DNA of 64,000 bases from Flavobacteriales bacterium (GTDB lineage: Bacteria > Bacteroidota > Bacteroidia > NS11-12g > UBA9320): NCBI GenBank assembly GCA_020635455.1, contig JACJZT010000002.1, positions 62,001-126,000 of the forward strand, read 5' to 3'. The notes beneath the pieces are model-generated. The model ran no database searches and was not told where the DNA came from. It saw only the letters and a list, made by a program, of their open reading frames with translations. Position numbers and translations under genes: made by a program. Each line of letters begins with the position of its first letter. The stretch's first letter is position 1. Shown in pieces: positions 42,663-51,436 of the stretch.

Positions 42663-44891
42663 ATGAGTGAGGAAGTCATAAATACGGCGGAAGAACTTGA
42701 AAAAAAGGAAATCCTGAAGCGATACCGGCAGTTGTTAAAATCTGCCAAAAGGGTAAAAGGTAAGGAAGACCGTAAACTTATTCGGGAAGCTTTTGAACTT
42801 TCGGTAGAGTATCATAAGAATATGCGCCGTAAATCGGGTGAGCCTTATATTTATCACCCATTGGCAGTTGCACAGATCGCTGCCGAAGAAATTGGACTTG
42901 GTGCAACTTCCATTGCATGTGCTTTAATGCACGATCTGGTAGAAGACACAGAACTGGATCTAAAGTATATAACTAAAAAATTTGGCAAGTCGATTGCTTC
43001 CATCATTGACGGCCTTACCAAGATCTCCGGAGTTTTTGATGAAAAAAATTCGCCACAAGCCGAAAACTTCCGAAAAATGCTTCTCACGCTGAGTGACGAT
43101 ATTAGGGTAATTCTGATAAAGATCTGCGACCGGTTGCATAATATGAGAACTCTTGAATACATGAGCAGGAATTCTCAACTTAAAATTGCATCTGAAACGC
43201 TATATCTTTATGCACCTTTAGCCCATCGATTGGGTATTTATGCCATAAAAACAGAAATGGAAGATCTGGCACTTAAATACACCGAGCCTGAAAGCTACCG
43301 CGAAATTTCCAAAAAACTCAGTCAAACCAAGGAAGATCGGGATCGTTTCATTCGGTCCTTTATAAGGCCCATAAAAACCGAATTGTCAAAAATAGGGTTG
43401 AAGTTTGTGATAAAAGGAAGACCGAAATCGATCTACTCAATTTATTCCAAAATGAAAAAGCAGCAGGTAAGCTTTGAGCAGGTATATGATCTGTTTGCAG
43501 TAAGAATAATTTTGGAAAGTGAAGTTGAACAGGAAAAAAGAGATTGCTGGAATGCCTACAGTGTAGTTACAAGCATTTATAAACCCAACACAGAACGATT
43601 GCGAGATTGGGTTTCAAGTCCCAAGTCGAATGGTTATGAGTCGCTTCACATCACCGTAATGGGCCCTAAAGGCCGCTTTGTGGAAGTTCAGATCCGAACC
43701 AGAAGAATGGACGATATTGCAGAGAGAGGGTATGCAGCACATTGGAAATACAAGGAAAATTCGAATGAGGTCAGTAATTACGACAATTGGTTGAACAATA
43801 TTCGTGAAATGCTCGAAAACCCTGAGAGCAATGCATTGGATTTTGTTGAAGAGTTTCACACGAATTTCCTTTCGGAGGAAGTCTTTGTTTTTACCCCTAA
43901 AGGCGAACTGAAGAAACTACCGGTAAAAGCTACTGCACTTGATTTTGCATTCGAGATCCATACCGCCATCGGGTCAACATGTATTGGTGCTAAAGTTAAT
44001 AATAGGATCGTCCCTTTAAGCCATGTACTCAATAATGGTGATCAGGTAGAGATCCTTACTTCTGCCAAACAAAAGCCGAATAAGGATTGGCTGAATTATG
44101 TGGTTACGGGTAAGGCCAAGCACGGAATAAAGTCATTCCTTAAAGAAGAAAAACGAATGGCGGCAGAAATGGGTAAAGAGATCCTTGCGAAAAAATTCAA
44201 GAATGAAAAAACAGAGTTTGGTAAGGATAATATACAGCTGGTAAGCAATTATTTCAATGCACCAAGTGAACTGGACCTTTATTACATGATCGCCAAAGAG
44301 ACCATTGCAAAGAAGGATCTTAAGATAAGGCAAATCATAAACGAAAGCCAGCTTTTGCAGCGCGAGCACATGGTTCAATCCATGAAGTCGTCATCGGAAC
44401 ACAAAAACAAATTGGAAAATTTGAGAAAGGAGCACATTATTATCGGTGATGATAATGTTAAACTCGATTTTTCAATGGCTAAATGTTGTTCTCCAATTCC
44501 GGGTGATGAAATTATTGGATTCATTACCATTGGGGAAGGAATAAAAATTCATCGTTCGAACTGTAAGAATGCCATCGCATTGATGAGTCAATACAGTTAC
44601 AGGGTGATCAATTCAAGATGGGCCTCCGAGAAACCCGTCGAACCCGAAACCTATGAAACACTTATAAAGATCACCGGAATCGACGATATAGGCATCGTTA
44701 GTAAGATCACGGATGTTATCTCCAAAGATCTGAAGGTGAATATGAAAACCATAAAATTTGAATCTTTTGACGGAACCTTTGAAGGTACACTTACCGTTTT
44801 TATTAACGATACTTCACATTTAAATGATCTGATCAGTGCCATAAAATCCATCGATCCATACATCAACGTTACCCGTCAGTCTGTTGATTAA
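42663..44891 (+). CDS. Bifunctional (p)ppGpp synthetase/hydrolase (RelA/SpoT family)
   Basis: This 742-residue protein has the full long-RSH plan: an HD hydrolase domain (residues about 35-200, with ACALMHDLVEDTE, His90-Asp91 metal ligands), a synthetase domain (about 240-380, RPKSIYSIYSKMKKQ, YDLFAVRII, SPKSNGYESLHITVMGP), a TGS domain (about 405-465, EVFVFTPKGELKKLP), and an ACT domain at the end. The HD motif is intact, so it can both make and remove (p)ppGpp, the stringent-response signal. It stands alone, with a very short leader. About 50 bp downstream is a Fur-family gene. Confidence 0.95.
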   Translation: MSEEVINTAEELEKKEILKRYRQLLKSAKRVKGKEDRKLIREAFELSVEYHKNMRRKSGEPYIYHPLAVAQIAAEEIGLGATSIACALMHDLVEDTELDLKYITKKFGKSIASIIDGLTKISGVFDEKNSPQAENFRKMLLTLSDDIRVILIKICDRLHNMRTLEYMSRNSQLKIASETLYLYAPLAHRLGIYAIKTEMEDLALKYTEPESYREISKKLSQTKEDRDRFIRSFIRPIKTELSKIGLKFVIKGRPKSIYSIYSKMKKQQVSFEQVYDLFAVRIILESEVEQEKRDCWNAYSVVTSIYKPNTERLRDWVSSPKSNGYESLHITVMGPKGRFVEVQIRTRRMDDIAERGYAAHWKYKENSNEVSNYDNWLNNIREMLENPESNALDFVEEFHTNFLSEEVFVFTPKGELKKLPVKATALDFAFEIHTAIGSTCIGAKVNNRIVPLSHVLNNGDQVEILTSAKQKPNKDWLNYVVTGKAKHGIKSFLKEEKRMAAEMGKEILAKKFKNEKTEFGKDNIQLVSNYFNAPSELDLYYMIAKETIAKKDLKIRQIINESQLLQREHMVQSMKSSSEHKNKLENLRKEHIIIGDDNVKLDFSMAKCCSPIPGDEIIGFITIGEGIKIHRSNCKNAIALMSQYSYRVINSRWASEKPVEPETYETLIKITGIDDIGIVSKITDVISKDLKVNMKTIKFESFDGTFEGTLTVFINDTSHLNDLISAIKSIDPYINVTRQSVD

Positions 44892-44919
44892 ATAATTAAA
44901 ACTATTGTTTATTTACCCA

Positions 44920-44927
44920 TAATTTTG
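44920..44927 (+). promoter_or_regulatory. -7 box of the Fur-family gene
   Basis: TAATTTTG is an exact match, 11 bases before the ATG at 44939. A -33 element at the usual distance was not found, so support is moderate. Confidence 0.4.
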
Positions 44928-44938
44928 AAAACTGCTCT

Positions 44939-45433
44939 ATGGAAAACGGCATAATGGATGTTAAAGAAGAAGTGAAAAGGATCTTTACCGGTTTTTTGGA
45001 AAAGAAAGGCCAGAGAAAAACTCCTGAACGCTATGCCATTCTTGATGAAATCTACAGCAAGAAGGCGCATTTTGATGTTGATACTCTTTTTATTCAAATG
45101 AAAAACCGCAATTACCAAGTGAGTAGGGCAACGGTTTACAACACCCTTGATCTTCTGCTTGAATGCGGACTGGTCATCAAACATCAGTTTGGGCAGAATA
45201 TGGCCCAGTTTGAACAGGCATTTGGTTACAAACAACACGACCACATGATCTGTAAGGTTTGTGGTAAGGTTACAGAATTTTGCGATCCCAGGATCTCGGA
45301 AACCGAAAAAATGATGGGTGGCTTGCTGAATTTTGATATTACTCATCATTCACTTAGCTTGTACGGAATGCCTAAAGTTGATGATAAAGGCATGTGCCTG
45401 AACTGTGACAATGTTGTATCCACTAATGAATAA
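44939..45433 (+). CDS. Fur-family transcriptional regulator
   Basis: This 164-residue protein has the N-terminal winged helix (residues about 10-85: KKGQRKTPERYAILDEIYS, VSRATVYNTLDLLLECGLV) and C-terminal metal-binding part with HDHMICKVCGKVTEFC and two CxxC pairs (Cys105/108 and Cys153/156), which hold the structural zinc. Such repressors bind Fe, Zn, Mn or peroxide signals; the present subtype cannot be told. It lies 15 bp upstream of purA, with a promoter ahead, so both could be co-transcribed. That may link metal status and purine synthesis only by transcript, not function. Confidence 0.9.
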   Translation: MENGIMDVKEEVKRIFTGFLEKKGQRKTPERYAILDEIYSKKAHFDVDTLFIQMKNRNYQVSRATVYNTLDLLLECGLVIKHQFGQNMAQFEQAFGYKQHDHMICKVCGKVTEFCDPRISETEKMMGGLLNFDITHHSLSLYGMPKVDDKGMCLNCDNVVSTNE

Positions 45434-45448
45434 TAAGAAAAAGTATAT

Positions 45449-46714
45449 ATGGTAGACGTTTTGTTAGGCCTTCAATGGGGCGACGAAGGAAAAGGAAAAA
45501 TAGTTGATTATCTCACACCTAACTACGACATCGTAGCCCGTTTTCAGGGAGGACCCAATGCAGGACATTCATTGCATTTCAATGGAAAGAAGTTTGTTCT
45601 GAACACCATCCCATCCGGAATATTCAGAGAAAGTTGTGTGAACGTTATTGGCAATGGTGTGGTTGCGGATCCGGTCCGTCTTAAGGTCGAAATTGAAAAT
45701 ATACTTGCTGCCGGCACCGATGTGAAATCAAATTTGCTCATCTCAAAAAAGGCCCATATTATCGTACCCACTCACAGGATACTCGACATTGCCAATGAAG
45801 CTTCCAAGGGCGACAAAAAGATCGGCAGTACTTTAAGGGGGATAGGGCCAACCTATATGGATAAAACCGGAAGGAACGGTTTACGCCTGGGGGATATCAT
45901 CTCCTCTAATTTTGAGCAGCAATATCGCGATCTGGTAAATAAACACCTTAAATTAATACATAATTTAAATTACTTCGATTTTGATCTGGAAGAACTCGAA
46001 AAACCATTTTTCGAAGCTCTTGAATTCCTTAGAACCTTCAAGCTGATCGATAGTGAATATTATCTGAACAACGCACTGTCACAAAATAAAAAAATACTTG
46101 CAGAGGGAGCTCAGGGCAGTTTGCTCGATATTGATTTTGGTTCTTATCCTTACGTAACGAGCAGCAATACCACAGCCGGTGGCGTTTGCAATGGTCTTGG
46201 CATTCCTCCCCGTGCGATAAATAAGGTGAAAGGGATCTTCAAGGCATATTGCACCAGGGTTGGTTCCGGGCCCTTCCCCACAGAATTAAACAATGAGATG
46301 GGTGAAAAACTCAGGAAAAATGGTAATGAATTTGGAGCCACCACAGGAAGACCACGCAGAACCGGCTGGTTGGATCTGCCTGCTTTACATTATTCGGTCA
46401 TGATCAACGGTGTTGACGAATTGATCATGATGAAAAGTGATGTACTGAGTGGGGTCGGAGAAGTTAAGGTTTGCACCTCTTATAGGGTGAATGAAATTCC
46501 TACGTCTCAAATGCCTTTTGACGCCTGTAATGTTGAAATTGAGCCGGTTTATGAATCTTTTGAAGGCTGGAACGATGATCTAACCGTTGTGCGTAATTTC
46601 GAGGACTTGCCGCTATCATTCAGAAACTACTGTAAGGAGGTTTCAGTTCGGTCCGATTGCAAGATCGGAATTGTTTCGGTTGGTCCCGACCGGGAAGAAA
46701 CCATCTTATGTTAA
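45449..46714 (+). CDS. purA: Adenylosuccinate synthase
   Basis: This 421-residue enzyme converts IMP and aspartate with GTP to adenylosuccinate in AMP synthesis. It begins with LLGLQWGDEGKGKIVDYL, the GTP-binding and catalytic Asp loop, and has RFQGGPNAGHSL, GSTLRGIGPTYMDKTGR and TTGRPRRTGWLDLPAL, all diagnostic. The length is normal. Start ATG at 45449 has an A-rich context. It is cytoplasmic and follows the Fur gene by 15 bp. Transcription probably ends in the 62 bp before the sucC promoter, though no strong hairpin is seen. Confidence 0.97.
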   Translation: MVDVLLGLQWGDEGKGKIVDYLTPNYDIVARFQGGPNAGHSLHFNGKKFVLNTIPSGIFRESCVNVIGNGVVADPVRLKVEIENILAAGTDVKSNLLISKKAHIIVPTHRILDIANEASKGDKKIGSTLRGIGPTYMDKTGRNGLRLGDIISSNFEQQYRDLVNKHLKLIHNLNYFDFDLEELEKPFFEALEFLRTFKLIDSEYYLNNALSQNKKILAEGAQGSLLDIDFGSYPYVTSSNTTAGGVCNGLGIPPRAINKVKGIFKAYCTRVGSGPFPTELNNEMGEKLRKNGNEFGATTGRPRRTGWLDLPALHYSVMINGVDELIMMKSDVLSGVGEVKVCTSYRVNEIPTSQMPFDACNVEIEPVYESFEGWNDDLTVVRNFEDLPLSFRNYCKEVSVRSDCKIGIVSVGPDREETILC

Positions 46715-46728
46715 TCTTTCATTATGCA

Positions 46729-46760
46729 TTGGTATACGAATTAATTATTCGATATTTTTG
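46729..46760 (+). promoter_or_regulatory. Promoter of sucC
   Basis: TTG at 46729-46731, 21 bp, TATTTTTG at 46753-46760, exact -7 match. The ATG is 17 bases after the box, giving a leader of about 10 bases. Confidence 0.55.
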
Positions 46761-46776
46761 CCAACTTTATTAAAAA

Positions 46777-47988
46777 ATGAACATTCACGAATATCAAGCA
46801 AAGGAAATACTAAAAAAATACGGAGTAACGGTTCAGGAAGGTGAAGTTGCCACCACGCCGGATGAAGCAGTTGTTGCTGCCCGGAATATGAAGTCGAAAT
46901 ACAATTCGGATTGGGTAGTACTGAAATCCCAGATCCACGCAGGAGGAAGAGGAAAGGGCAAAATTGTGGGTACTGAACAAAGAGGTGTTGTACTTGCAAA
47001 AAATCATGATGAAGTCAGAACCTTTGCAAACAATCTTTTGGGAAATGTGTTGGTAACCATACAAACCGGACCCAAAGGGAAAAAGGTTAATAAAATTCTT
47101 GTCGCTCAGGATGTTTACTATCCTGGCGAATCGGAACCTAAAGAATATTATATGAGCGTTCTTCTGGATCGTTCAAAAGGAATAAATGTGATCATTTATA
47201 CTACTGAAGGTGGAATGGACATTGAAGAGGTTGCACATAATTCTCCCGAAAAAATACATAAAGAATGGATTGATCCTTCTAATGGATTGCTTCCTTTTCA
47301 GGCAAGAAAAATTGCTTCAAATCTGGGCTTGAGAGGAAAGGCATATAAGCAAATGGTAAACTTTGTTACAGCTCTTTACAAAGCATATGAGGCAACCGAT
47401 GCGAATATGTTTGAAATCAATCCGGTTCTTAAAACCAGCGACAATGAGATCCTGGCGGTGGATGGTAAGGTAGGCCTGGACGATAATGCTTTATTCAGGC
47501 ATCCTGAATTGCTTGCATTAAGGGATCTTGAAGAAGAAGACCCAACGGAAGTTGAAGCCGGCGAATACGATCTGAACTATGTAAAACTTGATGGTAATGT
47601 TGGATGTATGGTAAACGGAGCCGGTTTGGCAATGGCGACGATGGATATTATTCAGCTTTCGGGTGGGCAGCCTGCAAATTTCCTCGATGTTGGCGGTACA
47701 GCAAATGCAGAGAGAGTTGAAAAGGCCATGAGGATCATTCTAAAGGACCCGAGTGTTAAAGCCATTCTGATCAATATTTTTGGTGGAATTGTTCGATGCG
47801 ACCGAGTGGCACAAGGAGTGGTAGATGCATACAGGAATATTGGTGAAATACCGGTACCAATTATTGTGCGATTGCAGGGAACCAATGCTGTGGAAGCTAA
47901 AAAGTTAATAGATGAAAGCGGATTAAAAGTTAAATCTGCCATAACACTCAACGAAGCTGCTTCACTCGTGGAAACCATTTTTGATTAA
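46777..47988 (+). CDS. sucC: Succinate-CoA ligase (ADP-forming) beta subunit
   Basis: This 403-residue subunit starts MNIHEYQAKEILKKYGV, the canonical N-terminus, and has the ATP-grasp region (WVVLKSQIHAGGRGKGKIVG) and the C-terminal flavodoxin-like part with NGAGLAMATMDIIQLSGG, PANFLDVGGTA and LINIFGGIVRCDRVAQG. It catalyses the substrate-level phosphorylation step of the TCA cycle. The alpha subunit gene (sucD) is not adjacent here, which is usual in Bacteroidota. It has its own promoter with a short leader. The next gene (Sua5-like) starts 36 bp after its stop and may be co-transcribed. Confidence 0.97.
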   Translation: MNIHEYQAKEILKKYGVTVQEGEVATTPDEAVVAARNMKSKYNSDWVVLKSQIHAGGRGKGKIVGTEQRGVVLAKNHDEVRTFANNLLGNVLVTIQTGPKGKKVNKILVAQDVYYPGESEPKEYYMSVLLDRSKGINVIIYTTEGGMDIEEVAHNSPEKIHKEWIDPSNGLLPFQARKIASNLGLRGKAYKQMVNFVTALYKAYEATDANMFEINPVLKTSDNEILAVDGKVGLDDNALFRHPELLALRDLEEEDPTEVEAGEYDLNYVKLDGNVGCMVNGAGLAMATMDIIQLSGGQPANFLDVGGTANAERVEKAMRIILKDPSVKAILINIFGGIVRCDRVAQGVVDAYRNIGEIPVPIIVRLQGTNAVEAKKLIDESGLKVKSAITLNEAASLVETIFD

Positions 47989-48024
47989 TGTATTGAAGTT
48001 TTCCGCTTATAAAAGGCAATAATT

Positions 48025-48633
48025 TTGATACTTGAGATCAGACCTGAAAATCCGGATGAGCGCTCCATCGATCTTGTTGCCGAAACCCTGAACAAAGGCG
48101 GTTTGGTTGTATTACCTACAGACTCGGTTTATGCGGTAATGTGTAAATTATCAAATCTCAAGGGAATTGAACAACTTGCACGGCAGAGAGGTAAAAAAAT
48201 ACACAAGGCAAACTTTTCTTTGGTCTGCAGGGATTTTTCAAGTTTAAGTAAATACAGTCAGTCCATATCAAATCCGGTTTTTAAATTAATGAAGCAGGTA
48301 CTGCCCGGACCCTTTACCTTTATTCTTACAGCTAGTCACGAGGTTCCAAAATTATTCAGAGAAAATAAAAAGACCATTGGTATCCGCATTCTAAAAAATA
48401 CTATTGTTCAGGCTATCCTTGATAAATTAGATGAACCTCTGGTGGCAACTTCCATTCATTCGGAAGATGAAGTAACGGACTACATTACGGATCCGTACGA
48501 AATTGACCTTCATTTGGGCAATCAGGTACAAATGGTGGTCGATGCCGGTGCAGGAGGCATTCAGGCTTCCACAGTAATTGATTGCAGTGGTGCAGAACCT
48601 GAGCTGGTACGACAGGGAATAGGAGAATTATAA
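48025..48633 (+). CDS. Sua5/YciO/YrdC-family protein (threonylcarbamoyl-AMP synthase-like)
   Basis: This 202-residue protein matches the Sua5/YrdC fold: EIRPENPDERSIDLVAETLN, KGGLVVLPTDSVYAVMCKLS, PGPFTFILTAS, TIGIRILKN and VDAGAGGIQASTVIDC. The family makes threonylcarbamoyl-AMP for the t6A modification of tRNA; the YciO branch may have other roles. No ATG is available before the conserved N-terminus. The start is TTG at 48025 or the following ATA at 48028. The TTG is itself the last three bases of TAATTTTG (48020-48027), so it is only translated if transcription comes from sucC. It is followed after 5 bp by the ABM gene. Confidence 0.88.
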   Translation: MILEIRPENPDERSIDLVAETLNKGGLVVLPTDSVYAVMCKLSNLKGIEQLARQRGKKIHKANFSLVCRDFSSLSKYSQSISNPVFKLMKQVLPGPFTFILTASHEVPKLFRENKKTIGIRILKNTIVQAILDKLDEPLVATSIHSEDEVTDYITDPYEIDLHLGNQVQMVVDAGAGGIQASTVIDCSGAEPELVRQGIGEL

Positions 48634-48638
48634 AAGAA

Positions 48639-48923
48639 ATGATTCAAAGAATCGTAAAAATGACTTTTAGGGACAATGAAATCGAGAATTTCAAGTTGTT
48701 GTTTAATGAAGTTTATGATAAAATCAGAAAATGCAAAGGATGCAGATCGGTCACTTTGTTGCAGGACGTTGAGAACCGAAATATTTTTTTTACCTACAGC
48801 GTTTGGGAAGGACTTGACGATTTGAATGCCTACCGAAATTCAGAACTGTTTGCCGACACGTGGAAGAAAACGAAAGCTATGTTTTTGGAAAAGGCAGAGG
48901 CCTGGAGTACGGAAATAATTTAA
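48639..48923 (+). CDS. ABM-domain monooxygenase-like protein
   Basis: This 94-residue protein is a single antibiotic-biosynthesis-monooxygenase (ABM) ferredoxin-like domain: IQRIVKMTFRDNEIENFKLL, CKGCRSVTLLQD, IFFTYSVWEGLDDLNAYRNS and a terminal LEKAEAWSTEII. Such proteins dimerise and act as quinol or haem monooxygenases, or have unknown roles. The gene follows the Sua5-like gene by 5 bp. CKGC contains two Cys, not seen as a general ABM feature, so a metal or redox role is open. Confidence 0.85.
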   Translation: MIQRIVKMTFRDNEIENFKLLFNEVYDKIRKCKGCRSVTLLQDVENRNIFFTYSVWEGLDDLNAYRNSELFADTWKKTKAMFLEKAEAWSTEII

Positions 48924-48946
48924 TTAAAACTCAATAATTTCAGAAG

Positions 48947-48977
48947 TTTGAAAATTGTATAATTCAACTTATGTTTG
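48947..48977 (+). promoter_or_regulatory. Promoter of the TPR-CAP gene
   Basis: TTTG at 48947-48950, 19 bp, TATGTTTG at 48970-48977: both elements match the consensus. The ATG at 48987 is 9 bases after the box, so the mRNA would be leaderless or nearly so. An upstream in-frame TTG coincides with the box and is rejected as the start. Confidence 0.65.
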
Positions 48978-48986
48978 AAAACTAAA

Positions 48987-50240
48987 ATGCAAAAATCCTT
49001 ACTATTCATCGGTTTAATACTCACAGTTTCTTTTGCTACGGCACAAATAAGAAACCTTGAGCGCGCAGAAGAAGCCATTGCTGACAGTTTTTATGAAAGA
49101 GCATACAAGCTTACTTCAGAAGCACTTGAAGACGAAGTAACCAAGAAAGATCCGCTTACCTATTATTTGCATGCGATCAGCACTTACCACCTTTCCGGTG
49201 AGAAGTTTTTTTTAAAAAGAAACCCTGAACCCATCAAAGATGCCTGTAAACTAATTCTTAAAGCAAAAAGAAAGGACAAGGACAACCGCTATGAGGGGGT
49301 TTACGATGAAATAATAAATTCGATCGTTGAGGCAAACAATGCATTAGCACTGGAGCAATACCAGGTAAATAAGTTTTCGAAAAGCATTAAGATCTATAGC
49401 TTATCCGTTGAGTTAAACAACGATACCACAGCAATGTATATGATAGGAAGGTCGTATCAGATGGATGCGGACACCGTAAATGCAAAAATACATTACAAGG
49501 CCCTGGTTAACGGATATTATGAAGATGCAAAGGCAGGCAAAGAATTGGCCAATCCCTATGTTGAGCCTTTTCTTTTCTTAACAGATTGTCATTGGTTTAA
49601 AAAAGAGTACGATTCGGCTCAATATTATCTCGATCTTGCTACGTCTATTTTTGGAGAGAAACATCCAAGAATTAATTTTTATCAGTATTCGCTGGCAAAG
49701 GATCAAATCGCCGATCAGCCTCCTTCATCACTTATGATGAATGTTATTCAAAAAGCTCTAAAGTACAGCCCAACCGATACCTTTTTGATCAAAAAGGAAA
49801 ATGCCCTTGCCATGTATCTAATCCGAAATGCAGTCGGAGCAGGAGGTGGTGCCGAAACAGATTCCATGATCATGCGGTTTGCCAGAAGAAAGGCTTCTAA
49901 AGCAATGGATCCTGTGTTCGAAAACCTGAAAGAATTGGATATTTTCTTACAACCATATCCTGAAAATGTTATCTGGAAGATCAGTGATTATTTTTATACC
50001 AATACTCATGATGCTGCTGCAGCCTATTGTGCAAAATTGTACATCCTTAAAACATCGGTTGCCAGTGATACCATTAAACCCACAGAAAAAGACATTGTGG
50101 ATCGCTGGATAAAGATCCTCGATTTTACCAGCAAAAATGAAACATCAGGTTTTTCAGCTCTTTTGCTGAACCAGGCCCTTATGGATTATCCAAAATCCAA
50201 AGCCCTTCTGGACGTAAAAAAAAAACTATTGAAAAAATAA
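48987..50240 (+). CDS. N-terminal part of a frameshifted secreted TPR-CAP protein
   Basis: Codons from the ATG at 48987 give 417 residues: a signal peptide (LLFIGLILTVSFATAQ), then helical TPR-like repeats (LERAEEAIADSFYERAYKL, ALEQYQVNKFSKSIKIYS, TAMYMIGRSYQMDADTV, DSAQYYLDLATSIFGE). It ends in LLKK-stop just after a run of ten A at 50216-50225. The frame that continues the protein lies one base earlier, so this part and the CAP part (50225-51286) are almost surely one gene of about 770 codons. A sequencing error, a phase-variable tract or programmed -1 slippage at A AAA AAA could explain it. The promoter is strong and leaderless. Confidence 0.85.
   Translation: MQKSLLFIGLILTVSFATAQIRNLERAEEAIADSFYERAYKLTSEALEDEVTKKDPLTYYLHAISTYHLSGEKFFLKRNPEPIKDACKLILKAKRKDKDNRYEGVYDEIINSIVEANNALALEQYQVNKFSKSIKIYSLSVELNNDTTAMYMIGRSYQMDADTVNAKIHYKALVNGYYEDAKAGKELANPYVEPFLFLTDCHWFKKEYDSAQYYLDLATSIFGEKHPRINFYQYSLAKDQIADQPPSSLMMNVIQKALKYSPTDTFLIKKENALAMYLIRNAVGAGGGAETDSMIMRFARRKASKAMDPVFENLKELDIFLQPYPENVIWKISDYFYTNTHDAAAAYCAKLYILKTSVASDTIKPTEKDIVDRWIKILDFTSKNETSGFSALLLNQALMDYPKSKALLDVKKKLLKK
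50216..50225 (+). other. Run of ten A, frameshift or slip site
   Basis: Ten A in a row, 15 bases before the stop of frame 0. A -1 shift here moves reading into the frame that continues with TIEKIIERAVSTKDRYYLN and on to the CAP domain without an internal stop. A AAA AAA is a classical slippery heptamer. Confidence 0.7.
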
Positions 50241-51286
50241 TTGAAAGGGCAGTTAGTACCAAAGACAGGTATTACCTCAACATTCTTCTTTCAAACCATT
50301 ACTCCGGAACACCGGAAACTTCCAAAATCTACAAGGGAAATCTTTATCAGCTCTTAAACACCTATCTTAATGAAGGTGAATTGATTCGTGCCACTCAAAT
50401 TTTAAAGAAGGAAATTGCCAAAGATCCAAAGGATAAAAATCTTGCCAACATTGAGCTCAAAATTGCCAAAGAGAATTTCAGGATAAACTATTATCTGAGC
50501 AGGGTCAATGCTCCGGACAATTCGGATACAAAGATCTTTAAATATGTGTGGAACGGATCTGTAAAAACCTGTGATGAAGGTACTGTTTCTGATACCATCG
50601 TGCAAAAGGTCGAGGATAGAATAAATTATTTCAGAGTGAGCGCAGGTGTGCCTCCTATTTATCTTGATTCACAACTTAATAACTGGTGTCAGAAAGCAGC
50701 GCTTGCCATGGAGAGCAATAACAAACTCAATCACGACATTCCTAAGATCTGGAAATGTTTTACCGATGAGGGGGCAGAAGCAGCAAAATACAGCTTGCTT
50801 GCACAAAATATAAATACCAGTCTTGCGGTAACCAGTTTTGTTGCGGATCAAACCCATCCAAGTTTGGGTAACCGTCGTTGGATGCTTTACCCTTTTAGCA
50901 TGGCCTGGGGACATGGAAGTACTTCTTCAAAATGCGTTTTGTGGGCTTTGGATGACTCGAGGAAGAAGGATACCGTTTTTTATGCAAACAATTTCATCGC
51001 CTGGCCATATAATGGCTATATGCACAAAATGTTCGTTTTTAAAAGATGGTCTTTCAGTTTGTATGAGGACCTGTCGGATGCAAAGGTAAGCATGAAGCTC
51101 AACAACATCCCTTTAAAACTGAGCGTGGAAAAATTGGTCGATGGTTATGGTTTGCCAACCTTAGCCTGGACCCCGGTCATTGAAACTCAGAAATTGAAAG
51201 AAGGGGATGTCTTTGAAGTTAACATCACCTTGAAAAACAAAAAAGTGTTTAAGTATGAAGTCAGGATCTTTGATACGGTATTTTGA
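50225..51286 (+). CDS. C-terminal part of the frameshifted TPR-CAP protein (CAP/SCP domain)
   Basis: This frame is open from the A-run on, with about 50 residues of TPR-like sequence (YYLNILLSNHYSG, NEGELIRATQILKK) continuing the first part. From about codon 110 it has a CAP/SCP-like domain: VEDRINYFRVSAGVPPI, WCQKAALAMESNNKLNHDIP, FTDEGAEAAKYSLLA and RRWMLYPF. The His and Glu of the CAP site are seen in LNHDIP and DEGAEA. CAP proteins are secreted and have varied functions. There is no ATG or RBS at the head of this frame, so it is not an independent gene. The pair would form one secreted protein. Confidence 0.82.
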   Translation, partial: TIEKIIERAVSTKDRYYLNILLSNHYSGTPETSKIYKGNLYQLLNTYLNEGELIRATQILKKEIAKDPKDKNLANIELKIAKENFRINYYLSRVNAPDNSDTKIFKYVWNGSVKTCDEGTVSDTIVQKVEDRINYFRVSAGVPPIYLDSQLNNWCQKAALAMESNNKLNHDIPKIWKCFTDEGAEAAKYSLLAQNINTSLAVTSFVADQTHPSLGNRRWMLYPFSMAWGHGSTSSKCVLWALDDSRKKDTVFYANNFIAWPYNGYMHKMFVFKRWSFSLYEDLSDAKVSMKLNNIPLKLSVEKLVDGYGLPTLAWTPVIETQKLKEGDVFEVNITLKNKKVFKYEVRIFDTVF

Positions 51287-51436
51287 CTCGCATGAAGTTG
51301 CAAATGAATTATTTATCGTATCTTTACAATTAGAAACTCTCATGTTTAGGCTACTTTTTGAAGATATTGGTAGTCTATTCGTATTATGGAGTTTTGTTAA
51401 AATTGAATTTTGTTGGTTAAATCAGACTATAAAGGT

